In this document: positions 32,926 through 41,940 of the stretch, piece by piece
Layout: each line of letters opens with the position of its first letter
Numbering within the stretch: position 1 is the first letter of the stretch
From: Fundicoccus_A sp052115865
Lineage (GTDB): Bacteria > Bacillota > Bacilli > Lactobacillales > Aerococcaceae
DNA: 64,000 bases
Direction: 5' to 3'
Assembly: GCF_052115865.1 (NCBI RefSeq)
Contig: NZ_JBQKME010000005.1
Coordinates: forward strand, 62,001-126,000
Translations under genes and position numbers: made by a program
The notes under the pieces: generated by a model
Database searches by the model: none
Told to the model about the DNA's origin: nothing
The model's input: only the letters and a program-made list of their open reading frames with translations

Positions 32926-34752
32926 ATGAAGAAAAAATGGAGCAATTTTATATTATTATTAAAAGAAATAACATCGTATTCAAAAACCATTTGGGTTTGG
33001 ATGACGGTGAATGTGTTGGTAAAAACGATTCTGCCTTTAAGTCGAATTGTTCTTTCAGCAATGATTATTGAATGGTTAATAGAAGGAATACATATTGAGC
33101 AGTTTTTATTTCAATTAGCCATTGGCATTGCTATTGTATGTCTTTTAGAGTTGGTCGATGAAGGTCTGTTATTTTATTTTGAATCAGAACGTGATCGCTT
33201 TAGATTAGGAATTGGGACAAAGATTTCTGGTCAAATTCTTTACTTGGATTTTCCCAATATACAATCTGAGGAAGGTCAAGAAAAATATACGTCTGCACTT
33301 GGATTAGCCGGTAGTCCTGCAGCTCTGTTTGGACGTATCATTACAGACCTAATGGAATTAAGTAGTGCGGTTTTTAGTGCTTTCCTTTATGCTTCCTTAA
33401 TATTTCAAGTGGATCGATTATTTCTTATTATTATTGCTGTGATGATTATCGGCTTGTTAATCTTTAATGTGTTACAAAAACGGGTGAATGAAAGAATTAA
33501 CTTGAAAAAATCTGCCAATAACAGACAAAATTCATATTTACGTCGTTTGTATGGTGATTTGCGTTTAGCAAAAGATATTCGACTTTATCAGATGATGGAT
33601 TGGTTTATGGAAATTAAGCAGGGTATTTCAGCTGCTTATATTGACATCATGCGTCCTAAAAACAGATTAATATTTTTTGAAAATATTTACCTTTCAATTG
33701 GAACAATTATTTTAACGTCCTTTGCTTACATTACAAGTATTCAAGAATTTGAAACTGGCGCTTTGAATGTGAGTGGTTTTGTGGTGTATGTTGGGGCGAT
33801 TACTCTACTAGCTTCTACGATTACCGTTTTAATTAATCATGTTTCAATTTTAGATCAAGATTTAGAAGAAGTTCAGTATTATGCTGATTTTATGAATCAA
33901 CCAGCAGTATTTAATCATGGTAAAGGTCAAGTTTTACCAACAGATGATATTAGCGTGGAGTTTAGAAATGTTAGTTATACTTATTCAAGTAAGTCTGAAA
34001 TGGCTTTAGAAAATATTAGTTTTACATTTAATCCACGTGAAAAATTAGCCATTGTCGGCGAAAACGGAGCAGGTAAGACAACCTTAATCAAATTGATGAG
34101 TGGTTTAATTAAGCCAGATTCGGGAGAGATTTTGATTAATGGCATTAAGCAAGAGCAGTTTAATATCGAGGAATATTATGAATTGTTTTCAACGGTTTTC
34201 CAAGATAATTATTTATTGACCTATTCAATAAAAGATACCATTATTCAAGGAATGCCTTTTGAAGAAGACCGCTATCGTAAAGTATTAGAGCAAAGTGGCG
34301 TCGAGAAGTTTTTAAATCAATTTAAAGATGGTGACGAAACGAAAATTGTGAAGGATGTCGATCAAGATGCGGTTCAACTATCAGGCGGTCAACTACAAAA
34401 ATTAAAATTGGCCCAAGCTTTATATAAAGATGCGCCGATATTAATTTTAGATGAACCGACTGACGCCCTTGACCCCATTTCAGAACATGAAGTTTATCAA
34501 GATTATTTAACTTTTTCACAAAATAGATTATCTTTATTTATTTCCCACCGTTTAGCTTCTACTCGTTTTTGTGATCGTATCCTTTATTTACGTGAAGGGA
34601 AAGTAACTGAGGTAGGCTCACACAATGAATTGATGGCACTAAAAGGAGATTATTATAATCTCTATGAGGCGCAAGCCTACTATTACCGTAACAATACTGA
34701 GTTAAAGGCGGAAATGGAAGAGCTAGAAATTGAAGTTGGAGGGGTGATTTAA
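32926..34752 (+). CDS. ABC exporter half-transporter (first of LytTR-linked pair)
   Basis: A 608-residue half-transporter with an N-terminal membrane domain (residues 1-325) and an ATPase domain. Walker A is GENGAGKTTLIKL near 375, the Q-loop is VFQDNYLL, the signature is LSGGQLQKLKLAQAL, Walker B is ILILDEPTDALDP and the switch is ISHRLASTRFCD. Both catalytic Glu and His are kept. The start is ATG 32926 behind GAGGTG; a GTG at 32917 in frame overlaps that site. It is one base from its partner gene, so the two form one transcript. This subgroup is often found with two-component systems in Firmicutes; the substrate (peptide or drug) is not evident. No peptidase C39 domain is fused. Confidence 0.87.
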   Translation: MKKKWSNFILLLKEITSYSKTIWVWMTVNVLVKTILPLSRIVLSAMIIEWLIEGIHIEQFLFQLAIGIAIVCLLELVDEGLLFYFESERDRFRLGIGTKISGQILYLDFPNIQSEEGQEKYTSALGLAGSPAALFGRIITDLMELSSAVFSAFLYASLIFQVDRLFLIIIAVMIIGLLIFNVLQKRVNERINLKKSANNRQNSYLRRLYGDLRLAKDIRLYQMMDWFMEIKQGISAAYIDIMRPKNRLIFFENIYLSIGTIILTSFAYITSIQEFETGALNVSGFVVYVGAITLLASTITVLINHVSILDQDLEEVQYYADFMNQPAVFNHGKGQVLPTDDISVEFRNVSYTYSSKSEMALENISFTFNPREKLAIVGENGAGKTTLIKLMSGLIKPDSGEILINGIKQEQFNIEEYYELFSTVFQDNYLLTYSIKDTIIQGMPFEEDRYRKVLEQSGVEKFLNQFKDGDETKIVKDVDQDAVQLSGGQLQKLKLAQALYKDAPILILDEPTDALDPISEHEVYQDYLTFSQNRLSLFISHRLASTRFCDRILYLREGKVTEVGSHNELMALKGDYYNLYEAQAYYYRNNTELKAEMEELEIEVGGVI

Positions 34753-34753
34753 T

Positions 34754-36580
34754 ATGAGAAATAGAGCTTTATTTATTCGGGCTTTTAAAGATTTATGGCG
34801 GGTAGGCAAGACATATTATTCGCTTACTTTTCTACAATATTTGGCAACTGCTAGCCAAACCTTTATGTCATTTATTTTTATGAATCGATTGATAACCTTG
34901 ATGAGTCAACAAGAAATGATTAGTGCTTTTAATTTGATTGTTATTTATTTAGTTGTTTTCGCTATTTTGCAATTAATCTCCACTCTTATTCGGCCATTAG
35001 TTAATAATGCTCAAGAATTAACTCAAAGGCGTATCCAAGAATTGCCTTTTGAAAAAATGTTAACTTTGCAATACCATTTAGCTGATAGTGCCGAAACGAA
35101 ACTAAGTCTTGAACGTATACGGATTGGTAATTTGTCGCGTCAATCAAGTCTAAATTTAATGAATGTCCGCATCCCGTATTTAATCGATTATTTTATTCGT
35201 ATTATTTGGTCGATCATTTTGTTGATCCCTATGTTTACACAAACTAACCACACTGTTGCTGAGCCATTTGTTTGGTTAACGAGTCCCTGGGTTTCATTAA
35301 TTTTTGTGGTAGGTATCATTCTATCGATTTATATCCAGTCGCTAAGTTCTGGTAAAGCATCTGCTTTTATGGAAAATATTGATGAATCGATTATCCGCAC
35401 CAATACCATGTTTAATTATGAAAGAGATATTTTAGCAAATGCTGAATCAGGAAAAGAAATTCGTTTATATAAGTTACAGGATAAAATCTTTCAAAATCAA
35501 CTAGCATTAGATAAGTCTACAGGTGAGTTAATCGTTACATTAACCCATATAGGTATAAGCGGACATCTTTTAACGACAGTTGTTAATCAAGTACTCCAAT
35601 ACTTTGCTTATGCTATTATTGGGATCCGTGTCATGTTAGGCTTGTTACCTATTGGACAAATTGTTCAGTTGTCGAGTGCCATGACCCAGTTACTTGTCAA
35701 TTTACCAAACTTTATTCAGTATTTAGTTATGATGCTTTCGCAACCAGACGTTTTAGAAGAATATTATGCCTTTATGGATTTACCGGATGAAAAAGAAGTT
35801 GGCAGTTTACCGATTGAAAAGCGTTTAGATAATAAATATCACTTATCCGTTGAAAATTTATCCTTTGCATATCCGGGGACTGAAACAAATGTTTTAGATG
35901 ACATATCTGTCGATTTCGAAGTGGGTAAAAAGTATGCTTTAGTAGGAGAGAATGGGTCAGGGAAGTCTACCTTTATTAAGTTACTCATGCGTTTATACGA
36001 TCCATCAGCCGGGCAAATAACATTGAACGAAATTAATGCCCAGAAATATCGTTTAACAGAGTACTTTAAATTGTTTTCAGTTGTTTTCCAAGATTTTAGA
36101 TTACTTAGTTTAACTTTAGGGCAAAATATTGCGGTCAATCAAAGTTATGATGCTGAACGTGCCATGGAACATATTGAAGAACTTGATTTAAAACAAATGG
36201 TGGATCATTTACCAAAACAATTGGATACTTATTTAAGTAAAGAATTTGAAAGCGATGGGGTGAATTTATCAGGTGGTCAAGAACAAAGAGTTGCTTTAGC
36301 CAGAGCTCTATATAAAGATGCACCCATTATGATATTAGATGAACCGACTGCAGCTTTAGACCCGGTGACTGAATTTAAAATTTACCAACAATTTGATGAA
36401 TTAATTAATCATAAAACAGCCTTTTATATTTCACATCGTCTATCAAGTTGTCGTTTTTGTGACGAGATTTTGGTTTTCGACCAAGGCAAAATCATTCAAA
36501 GAGGCTCACATGAGGAATTAGTAGCTGTTGAAGGAAAATATGCAGACCTTTGGAATGCACAAGCTCAGTATTATCAATAA
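34754..36580 (+). CDS. ABC exporter half-transporter (second of LytTR-linked pair)
   Basis: A 608-residue partner of the preceding gene with the same layout: membrane domain over residues 1-335, then an ATPase domain. Walker A is GENGSGKSTFIKLL, the signature is LSGGQEQRVALARAL, Walker B is IMILDEPTAALDP and the switch is ISHRLSSCRFCDE. Both partners have canonical catalytic residues, unlike the exporter at 25845-29377, so both sites can hydrolyse ATP. A GGAGG site overlaps the end of the first subunit. Sequence similarity between the two halves suggests an ancient tandem duplication. Confidence 0.87.
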   Translation: MRNRALFIRAFKDLWRVGKTYYSLTFLQYLATASQTFMSFIFMNRLITLMSQQEMISAFNLIVIYLVVFAILQLISTLIRPLVNNAQELTQRRIQELPFEKMLTLQYHLADSAETKLSLERIRIGNLSRQSSLNLMNVRIPYLIDYFIRIIWSIILLIPMFTQTNHTVAEPFVWLTSPWVSLIFVVGIILSIYIQSLSSGKASAFMENIDESIIRTNTMFNYERDILANAESGKEIRLYKLQDKIFQNQLALDKSTGELIVTLTHIGISGHLLTTVVNQVLQYFAYAIIGIRVMLGLLPIGQIVQLSSAMTQLLVNLPNFIQYLVMMLSQPDVLEEYYAFMDLPDEKEVGSLPIEKRLDNKYHLSVENLSFAYPGTETNVLDDISVDFEVGKKYALVGENGSGKSTFIKLLMRLYDPSAGQITLNEINAQKYRLTEYFKLFSVVFQDFRLLSLTLGQNIAVNQSYDAERAMEHIEELDLKQMVDHLPKQLDTYLSKEFESDGVNLSGGQEQRVALARALYKDAPIMILDEPTAALDPVTEFKIYQQFDELINHKTAFYISHRLSSCRFCDEILVFDQGKIIQRGSHEELVAVEGKYADLWNAQAQYYQ

Positions 36581-36590
36581 AAGGAAATAA

Positions 36591-36637
36591 AATTTGTCCA
36601 CCCTCAACGTAATGATGAGGGTGGACAAATTATTTCA
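36591..36637 (+). terminator. Terminator after the LytTR-linked exporter
   Basis: AATTTGTCCACCCTCA and TGAGGGTGGACAAATT form a perfect 16-bp stem. The trailing T run is weak (ATTTCAT), but stem strength is high. Confidence 0.75.
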
Positions 36638-36732
36638 TACACTCACCATTATCTTACTTCTTAAATTTTTCATTGAAAAATTGTGTAATAAGTTTGAATA
36701 ATTGATGAATTAGCTAATTAATAAGAAGATTA

Positions 36733-36741
36733 TGTTATAAT
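36733..36741 (+). promoter_or_regulatory. Extended -10 promoter of the DUF1002 gene
   Basis: TGTTATAAT lies 31 bases before the start codon. No strong -35 hexamer is seen. Confidence 0.5.
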
Positions 36742-36772
36742 TAAGCTGTTAAAAGAATAGGAGTGATAAGAA

Positions 36773-38440
36773 ATGAAACGTATAAATAAATACATTGCTT
36801 TAATTTCAGCAGGCTTATTATTAACCCCCATAGCGGCATCAACGATTGCGTTAGATACTGTATCAGCCCAAACGGTCGCTCTAAATCAAGGAACGCGCTT
36901 GTTATCCTTAGGAGCAAGCTTAAATGAAGCAGAAGCATCCCAAACAAGGCAACTATTAAATGCGACAGATGTAGCAGTTGATAATACGGTATACATAGAT
37001 GGTGTTACCATTAATAATTATTTAAATGATGGATCAACAGCAGAAACAGATGTTTACTCATCAGCTCTCATCGAACAATTTGGACCTGGACATGGGATCC
37101 AAGTACAAATTGTCACCCCAGAAAATATCCAACAAGTTAGTGCATCGACTTATCAAAACGCTGCAATTACTGCAGGTTTTTCGAATGTAACCATTCGGAT
37201 TGCAACTCTATATCCAGTGACGGGTGAAGGAGCATTAACAGGTGTTTATGCCTTATTAGAAAATGCGGGCGTCCAACTTAACCAACAAGATATACAAGTA
37301 GCCCAAAAGGAGATTCAAGTTATTGGGTCAGTTGAAGAAAAAACACAGTTAACACAAGACCAAATTAACTTAATTATATCGCAAATAAAACGTGAAATTA
37401 ATCAATATATCTTAGAAAATGGATCCATTACGGATGAGGTGATCCTTGAAATTGTTCAAAATAATTTTAAAGATATTGAGATTGATGAATCAACTTTACA
37501 AGAGATTATTGATTTAATCAGAGAATTTGCGGATACAGAAGCAGCTTCTGATGAAGGTACACAAGAACAAATTGACTCAAGTTTATTAAATCGACCATGG
37601 AGCGAAGTTCTTGCTTCAACTGAAACAATCGCATCTGTTGAAGATATTTTAGCAATGGATAGACAAGATTTTTCTGATCAAGCTGTTTATCACCCAATCA
37701 TGCAAGCTTTTCTTGATCGTTTCTATGAAATAGCTGAAGCTGGCGAATCAGCAACTTACCTATATTCACATACTTTCATCTTTGAAAATATGACAGCAAA
37801 CATGACTCCGGCAGATACACAAGCTTTAAATTGGATTCGTACATTGATTTACCAATACACTGAAGCTAGCACACTCGAAATGCGTAAAGCAGAATTTGCA
37901 GCTATGGGTATTGAACCGATTAGTTTACAAACGCAGTGGTTAGATCAAATTAATGCCTACCAATCGCTTGCAAGCAATGACCCGGTAATGTATGAGTTGT
38001 TTACTCAAATTGCCAATGCCAGTGGTTTAGCTCCAGAAGTATTTATTTATGGGGATGTTCAACAAGAGGAGTCATTGATTACATCGATGATTTATTCTGA
38101 TGAAATTTCTCATTATTCTGTCGTAGATAGCTACCAAATCAATACCTTAGATGATGCGATTTCTTACATCGATCCAACAACTTTAGAAGCTACAACGGTT
38201 AATCCAAGCTTTGATTTCTTAGCAAATTACGGTGTCGAAGTTGAAAATCAATATCAACCATTAATAACGATCCCGGCTGACTTCACTATTCCAGGTTACG
38301 AAGCACCTGTTGAGGAAGAGACCGTTGAAGAAGAAACTGTTGAGGAAGTTCCAGAAGAAGAGGAAACCGTTGAAGAACTTCCAGTAGAAACTTCCGAAGA
38401 AGACTTAAGTGAACTTCCTGCAGAAGATAGCGCAGAATAA
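36773..38440 (+). CDS. Secreted DUF1002 protein with acidic C-terminal tail
   Basis: A 555-residue secreted protein. The signal peptide (residues 1-33) has a basic start, MKRINKY, a hydrophobic core and a probable signal peptidase I site after VSA. The N-terminal domain contains NQGTRLLSLGASLNEAEASQ and ALTGVYALLENAGVQL, which match the DUF1002 family of Firmicutes. The second half is less familiar and may be lineage-specific. The last 45 residues are a low-complexity tail of Glu, Val, Thr and Pro with repeated EETVEE units and no LPXTG motif. It is monocistronic. Function is unknown; retention at the wall by the tail is only a guess. Confidence 0.75.
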   Translation: MKRINKYIALISAGLLLTPIAASTIALDTVSAQTVALNQGTRLLSLGASLNEAEASQTRQLLNATDVAVDNTVYIDGVTINNYLNDGSTAETDVYSSALIEQFGPGHGIQVQIVTPENIQQVSASTYQNAAITAGFSNVTIRIATLYPVTGEGALTGVYALLENAGVQLNQQDIQVAQKEIQVIGSVEEKTQLTQDQINLIISQIKREINQYILENGSITDEVILEIVQNNFKDIEIDESTLQEIIDLIREFADTEAASDEGTQEQIDSSLLNRPWSEVLASTETIASVEDILAMDRQDFSDQAVYHPIMQAFLDRFYEIAEAGESATYLYSHTFIFENMTANMTPADTQALNWIRTLIYQYTEASTLEMRKAEFAAMGIEPISLQTQWLDQINAYQSLASNDPVMYELFTQIANASGLAPEVFIYGDVQQEESLITSMIYSDEISHYSVVDSYQINTLDDAISYIDPTTLEATTVNPSFDFLANYGVEVENQYQPLITIPADFTIPGYEAPVEEETVEEETVEEVPEEEETVEELPVETSEEDLSELPAEDSAE

Positions 38441-38465
38441 CTTCTTTTTAATAATCAAACCAATA

Positions 38466-38505
38466 AATATCTTTGCTCATATCCAATGGGCAAGGGTATT
38501 TTTTT
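38466..38505 (+). terminator. Rho-independent terminator after the DUF1002 gene
   Basis: AATATCTTTGCTCAT and ATGGGCAAGGGTATT pair with G-U wobbles around a 5-base loop, then five T residues. Confidence 0.75.
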
Positions 38506-38627
38506 CTTGATAAAAAATAATATGAAAGATATCATATCGTCTTATTTTAATCACTTGTTATGTGTGTGCTTAGTAAAATATGTTAAAATAGATATGTTAA
38601 TGTAACCATTGTGTGAGGAAGTGAAAA

Positions 38628-40004
38628 ATGGAAAAAGAAACACAAACTAAATATTTAACTGTCACCGCTCTTACGCAATATATTAGTCGTAAATTTGATG
38701 CTGACCCTTATTTACAGAATGTATGGGTTGTGGGTGAAATTTCAAATTTCCGTTACCGTCAATACGGTCACCAATACTTTAGTTTAAAAGATGAAAATGC
38801 GAGTATTAAGGCTATTGCATTTAAACAACATTTTAATAAAATTCCTTTTAAAGTTGAAGAAGGCATGAAAGTTCTTGCAACGGGAAAAATTGGCGTCTAT
38901 GGACCTAATGGTGACTATCAAATTTATGTTGAACATATGGAACCCGACGGTGTTGGAGCTTTATATCAAGCTTTGGAACAGTTAAAAGAAGAATTCAGGC
39001 AGCAAGGGATGTTTGAAAAACTTCAACGATCATTAGCCCCTTATCCTAGAAAAATAGCTGTCATAACAAGTCCGACCGGCGCGGTTATACAGGATATTTT
39101 AACAACCATCAAAAGAAGATATCCGATTGTGGATATAACTGTCTTTCCAACAAGGGTTCAAGGCAAGGAAGCTGTTGGAGAAATTGTAAAAGCATTTGAT
39201 GCCTTCGATAAAGTAGCTGAAGAATATGATACCTTAATTTTAGCTCGTGGAGGTGGTTCGATTGAAGACTTATGGTGTTTCAACGATAAAGCCGTCGCTT
39301 TTTCTATCCTTAATTGTAAAGTCCCTGTCATTTCTTCGATTGGACATGAAACGGACACTACGATTGCGGATTTAGTAGCAGATGTTAGAGCGGCTACACC
39401 TACTGCAGCTGCAGAATTGGCCGTACCCATGTTAATTGATGTCGTTAGTAAGTTAAATCAATACCATGATCGCTTATTTTATGCGATGAATCAAAGACTG
39501 ATACAGATGAGAAAACAGCTTGAACGGTTTTCAAATTCTTATGTATTAAAACAACCAGAACGATTATACCAAGCCTATAGTCAACAACTTGATATGGCAT
39601 CCAATCAATTGATGGGGTTGACACAGCAATTATTAAATCGAAATAGTCAGCAGTTATTATTTTTCAAACAGCGGCTACAATTAAACCACCCCAACAAGCG
39701 TATTAGTGAAGCTTATAAATTGTTAGAACAACAACTTGAACAACTGAATCGTAATATGAATCAAAATTTGTTGTGGTCACAAAGAGCTTTGGTTGAGCAG
39801 ATTAATTTATTAGATGCTTATAGCCCATTAAAAATTATGTCACGTGGCTATGCTGTTGTTGAGCAAAACGAGACTGTAATCAAGTCCGTAAAAGATATTG
39901 AACTGGACCAAGAAGTGACGTTGAACTTTAGTGATGGTAAATCGAAAGCGAATATTATAAGCAAACTTGAAACAAATGAAGAAGGAGAGTTCATTAATGA
40001 CTGA
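38628..40004 (+). CDS. xseA: Exodeoxyribonuclease VII large subunit
   Basis: A 458-residue subunit of the single-strand-specific exonuclease VII. The N-terminal OB fold contains VWVVGEISNFRYRQYGHQYFSLKD. The catalytic domain has ITSPTGAVIQDILTTIKRR, ARGGGSIEDLWCFND and SSIGHETDTTIADLVADVRAATPTAA (cited in parts). A long Gln-rich coiled coil over about 270-390 binds the small subunits. The C-terminus has the SRGYAVV segment. The start has GAGGAAG. It heads the run xseA-xseB-ispA-tlyA-recN, a standard Firmicutes cluster. Confidence 0.95.
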   Translation: MEKETQTKYLTVTALTQYISRKFDADPYLQNVWVVGEISNFRYRQYGHQYFSLKDENASIKAIAFKQHFNKIPFKVEEGMKVLATGKIGVYGPNGDYQIYVEHMEPDGVGALYQALEQLKEEFRQQGMFEKLQRSLAPYPRKIAVITSPTGAVIQDILTTIKRRYPIVDITVFPTRVQGKEAVGEIVKAFDAFDKVAEEYDTLILARGGGSIEDLWCFNDKAVAFSILNCKVPVISSIGHETDTTIADLVADVRAATPTAAAELAVPMLIDVVSKLNQYHDRLFYAMNQRLIQMRKQLERFSNSYVLKQPERLYQAYSQQLDMASNQLMGLTQQLLNRNSQQLLFFKQRLQLNHPNKRISEAYKLLEQQLEQLNRNMNQNLLWSQRALVEQINLLDAYSPLKIMSRGYAVVEQNETVIKSVKDIELDQEVTLNFSDGKSKANIISKLETNEEGEFIND

Positions 40005-40224
40005 ATTAAGAAAAGAGCCTGAAAGCTTTGAACAAGCATTAAAAGATTTAGAAAAAATTGTTCAACAATTAGAGCAAGGAGAGCTACCTTTGGAAAGTGC
40101 TTTAAATGCATTTCAAGAAGGAGTTGCTTTAAGCCAATACTGCCAAAAAACACTTAGCGATGCAGAAGAAACTGTTGCAAAAATGATGACAAAACAAGGA
40201 GAAGTGCCATTAAATGGAGAATAA
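39997..40224 (+). CDS. xseB: Exodeoxyribonuclease VII small subunit
   Basis: A 75-residue helical subunit with the family signature SFEQALKDLEKIVQQLEQGELPLE (shown in part) and FQEGVALSQYCQKTL. I place the start at ATG 39997, which has GAAGGAGAG upstream and overlaps the last codons of xseA; an in-frame ATG at 39967 has no site. It also overlaps ispA by 11 bases, so the three genes are translationally coupled. Confidence 0.94.
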   Translation: MTELRKEPESFEQALKDLEKIVQQLEQGELPLESALNAFQEGVALSQYCQKTLSDAEETVAKMMTKQGEVPLNGE

Positions 40225-41104
40225 CTTACTAACAACTCTAAGAACGTTATTTGATAGTGCTTTAGACGACCAAATTCGTTATGTTATGACTCCCATTGAA
40301 ATGTTAAAACCAATGGTTTATTCTTTAAAAAATGGAGGAAAAAGATTAAGACCGCTACTCTTACTATCAACATTATCGATACAGTCAACAGATTTAATTA
40401 AATCAGGATTAAAATCTGCGATTGCCTTAGAGTACATCCATACCTATTCATTAATTCATGATGATTTACCAGCGATGGATGATGATGAGTTACGTCGCGG
40501 ACAGCCGACCAACCATATTCAATTTGATGAAGCAACAGCAATTTTAGCAGGAGACGCACTACTTACTGATGCTTTTGGTATCATTGTTGTAGATGAGCTG
40601 CTTTCTGATGAAATTAAAACCAAGCTGATTTTTGAATTAAGTCGTTCGGCAGGCTCGCATGGAATGGTCGCTGGTCAATTAAGTGATGTTAAAGCTGATA
40701 TTAATCAGACAGAATTCGATGATTTAGTAACCATTCACAGTTTAAAAACAGGCAAGTTATTTACTTTTGCAATAAAAGCAGCTGCGATTATTGCGATGCT
40801 TGAAGAAAATGAAATGCAACAATTAGTGGCATTTAGTGAGCATTTTGGACGCGCTTATCAAATTCACAATGATATTATGGATGTAGAGGGGAATGAAGTA
40901 TCTACAGGCAAGAGTGTTCACAAAGATGAAGATCTTGATAAAGTTACCTATCCGATTTTGCTTGGCTTAGAACAAAGCAAAATCGAATTAAATAAAGAAC
41001 TGACTGCTGGCCGTGACATTTTAAATCAACTGAGCCAACAAACTCAAAAAGACTATGGACAACTGGAAGTCTTTTTAAATCTTTTAGAATTGAAAGAAGC
41101 ATAA
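40214..41104 (+). CDS. ispA: Polyprenyl (farnesyl-type) diphosphate synthase
   Basis: A 296-residue trans-prenyltransferase making C15 (or C20) diphosphates for undecaprenyl and quinone synthesis. NGGKRLRPLLLL near residue 35 is the first conserved region. The first Asp-rich motif is in HDDLPAMDDDELRRG near 80-95. HGMVAGQLSDV and SLKTGKLF follow. The second Asp-rich motif reads YQIHNDIMDVEGN near 218, with Asn in place of the usual first Asp (DDxxD becomes NDxxD). The position after xseB is conserved in Firmicutes. The first ATG overlaps xseB. The enzyme is probably active, but the substitution is worth noting. Confidence 0.92.
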   Translation: MENNLLTTLRTLFDSALDDQIRYVMTPIEMLKPMVYSLKNGGKRLRPLLLLSTLSIQSTDLIKSGLKSAIALEYIHTYSLIHDDLPAMDDDELRRGQPTNHIQFDEATAILAGDALLTDAFGIIVVDELLSDEIKTKLIFELSRSAGSHGMVAGQLSDVKADINQTEFDDLVTIHSLKTGKLFTFAIKAAAIIAMLEENEMQQLVAFSEHFGRAYQIHNDIMDVEGNEVSTGKSVHKDEDLDKVTYPILLGLEQSKIELNKELTAGRDILNQLSQQTQKDYGQLEVFLNLLELKEA

Positions 41105-41109
41105 ATAGG

Positions 41110-41928
41110 ATGAAAAAAGAACGTGTAGATAAGTTAGTTGTTCAAGCTGGCTTAACTGAATCAAGAGAACAAGCTCGCAGAATGATTATGGCAGGCCAAA
41201 TCTATGATGAAAATAATCAGCGGTACGATAAACCTGGTGAAAAAATTGATATAACTAAAGAACTTCATATTAAAGGTAAAAAACTCCCTTACGTTAGTCG
41301 AGGTGGTTTAAAGCTTGAAAAAGCCATTAAGACCTTTAACATCGATATGACAGGTCAGATTTTATTAGATATTGGTGCTTCGACCGGTGGTTTTACAGAT
41401 GCAGCCTTACAGTTTGGTGCTAGTCGAAGCTATGCTTTGGATGTAGGATATAATCAACTCGCTTATAGTTTAAGAACAGATGAACGTGTTTTTGTCATGG
41501 AGCGGCAAAACTTTAGGTATTCAACTGCTGATGATTTTAAATTAGGACAACCGACGATTGCCAGTATTGATGTGTCATTTATATCATTAAAACTAATCTT
41601 GCCACCTTTAATAACTATTTTAAAAGCCAACGGGAGTGTTCTCGCCTTAATCAAGCCTCAATTTGAAGCTGGCAGAGATCGAATTGGTAAAAATGGTGTC
41701 ATAAAAGATGAAAAAGTTCACCATGATGTGTTGGAAGAAGTATTGCAATTCATCTGTGAAATAGGTTTTGTTGTAAAAGAAGTAACATTTTCACCGATTA
41801 CCGGTGGAGAAGGTAATGTAGAGTTTTTGGCTCACTTAATCAATCAAAATCAGCCAAATAATGATTCCTGGAAAGACATTAATATTAATGAAGTTGTTCA
41901 AGCAGCACATAACACTTTTGAAAGATAA
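41110..41928 (+). CDS. tlyA: TlyA-family rRNA 2'-O-methyltransferase
   Basis: A 272-residue protein with an N-terminal S4 RNA-binding domain (RVDKLVVQAGLTESREQARRMIMAGQIY, residues 4-31) and an FtsJ-like methyltransferase domain. The SAM-binding segment is LLDIGASTGGFTDAALQFGAS near 82-102, with downstream IDVSFISLKLILPP and LIKPQFEAGR. In the TlyA family the targets are 16S and 23S rRNA; it was historically called haemolysin A. It follows ispA by five bases and precedes recN; the argR gene often found between them is absent here. Confidence 0.92.
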   Translation: MKKERVDKLVVQAGLTESREQARRMIMAGQIYDENNQRYDKPGEKIDITKELHIKGKKLPYVSRGGLKLEKAIKTFNIDMTGQILLDIGASTGGFTDAALQFGASRSYALDVGYNQLAYSLRTDERVFVMERQNFRYSTADDFKLGQPTIASIDVSFISLKLILPPLITILKANGSVLALIKPQFEAGRDRIGKNGVIKDEKVHHDVLEEVLQFICEIGFVVKEVTFSPITGGEGNVEFLAHLINQNQPNNDSWKDININEVVQAAHNTFER

Positions 41929-41940
41929 GTAGGGATAAGT

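Noticed and set aside
41881..41940. LexA box before recN
   Set aside because: No GAAC-N4-GTTC core is present in the short gap or in the end of tlyA.
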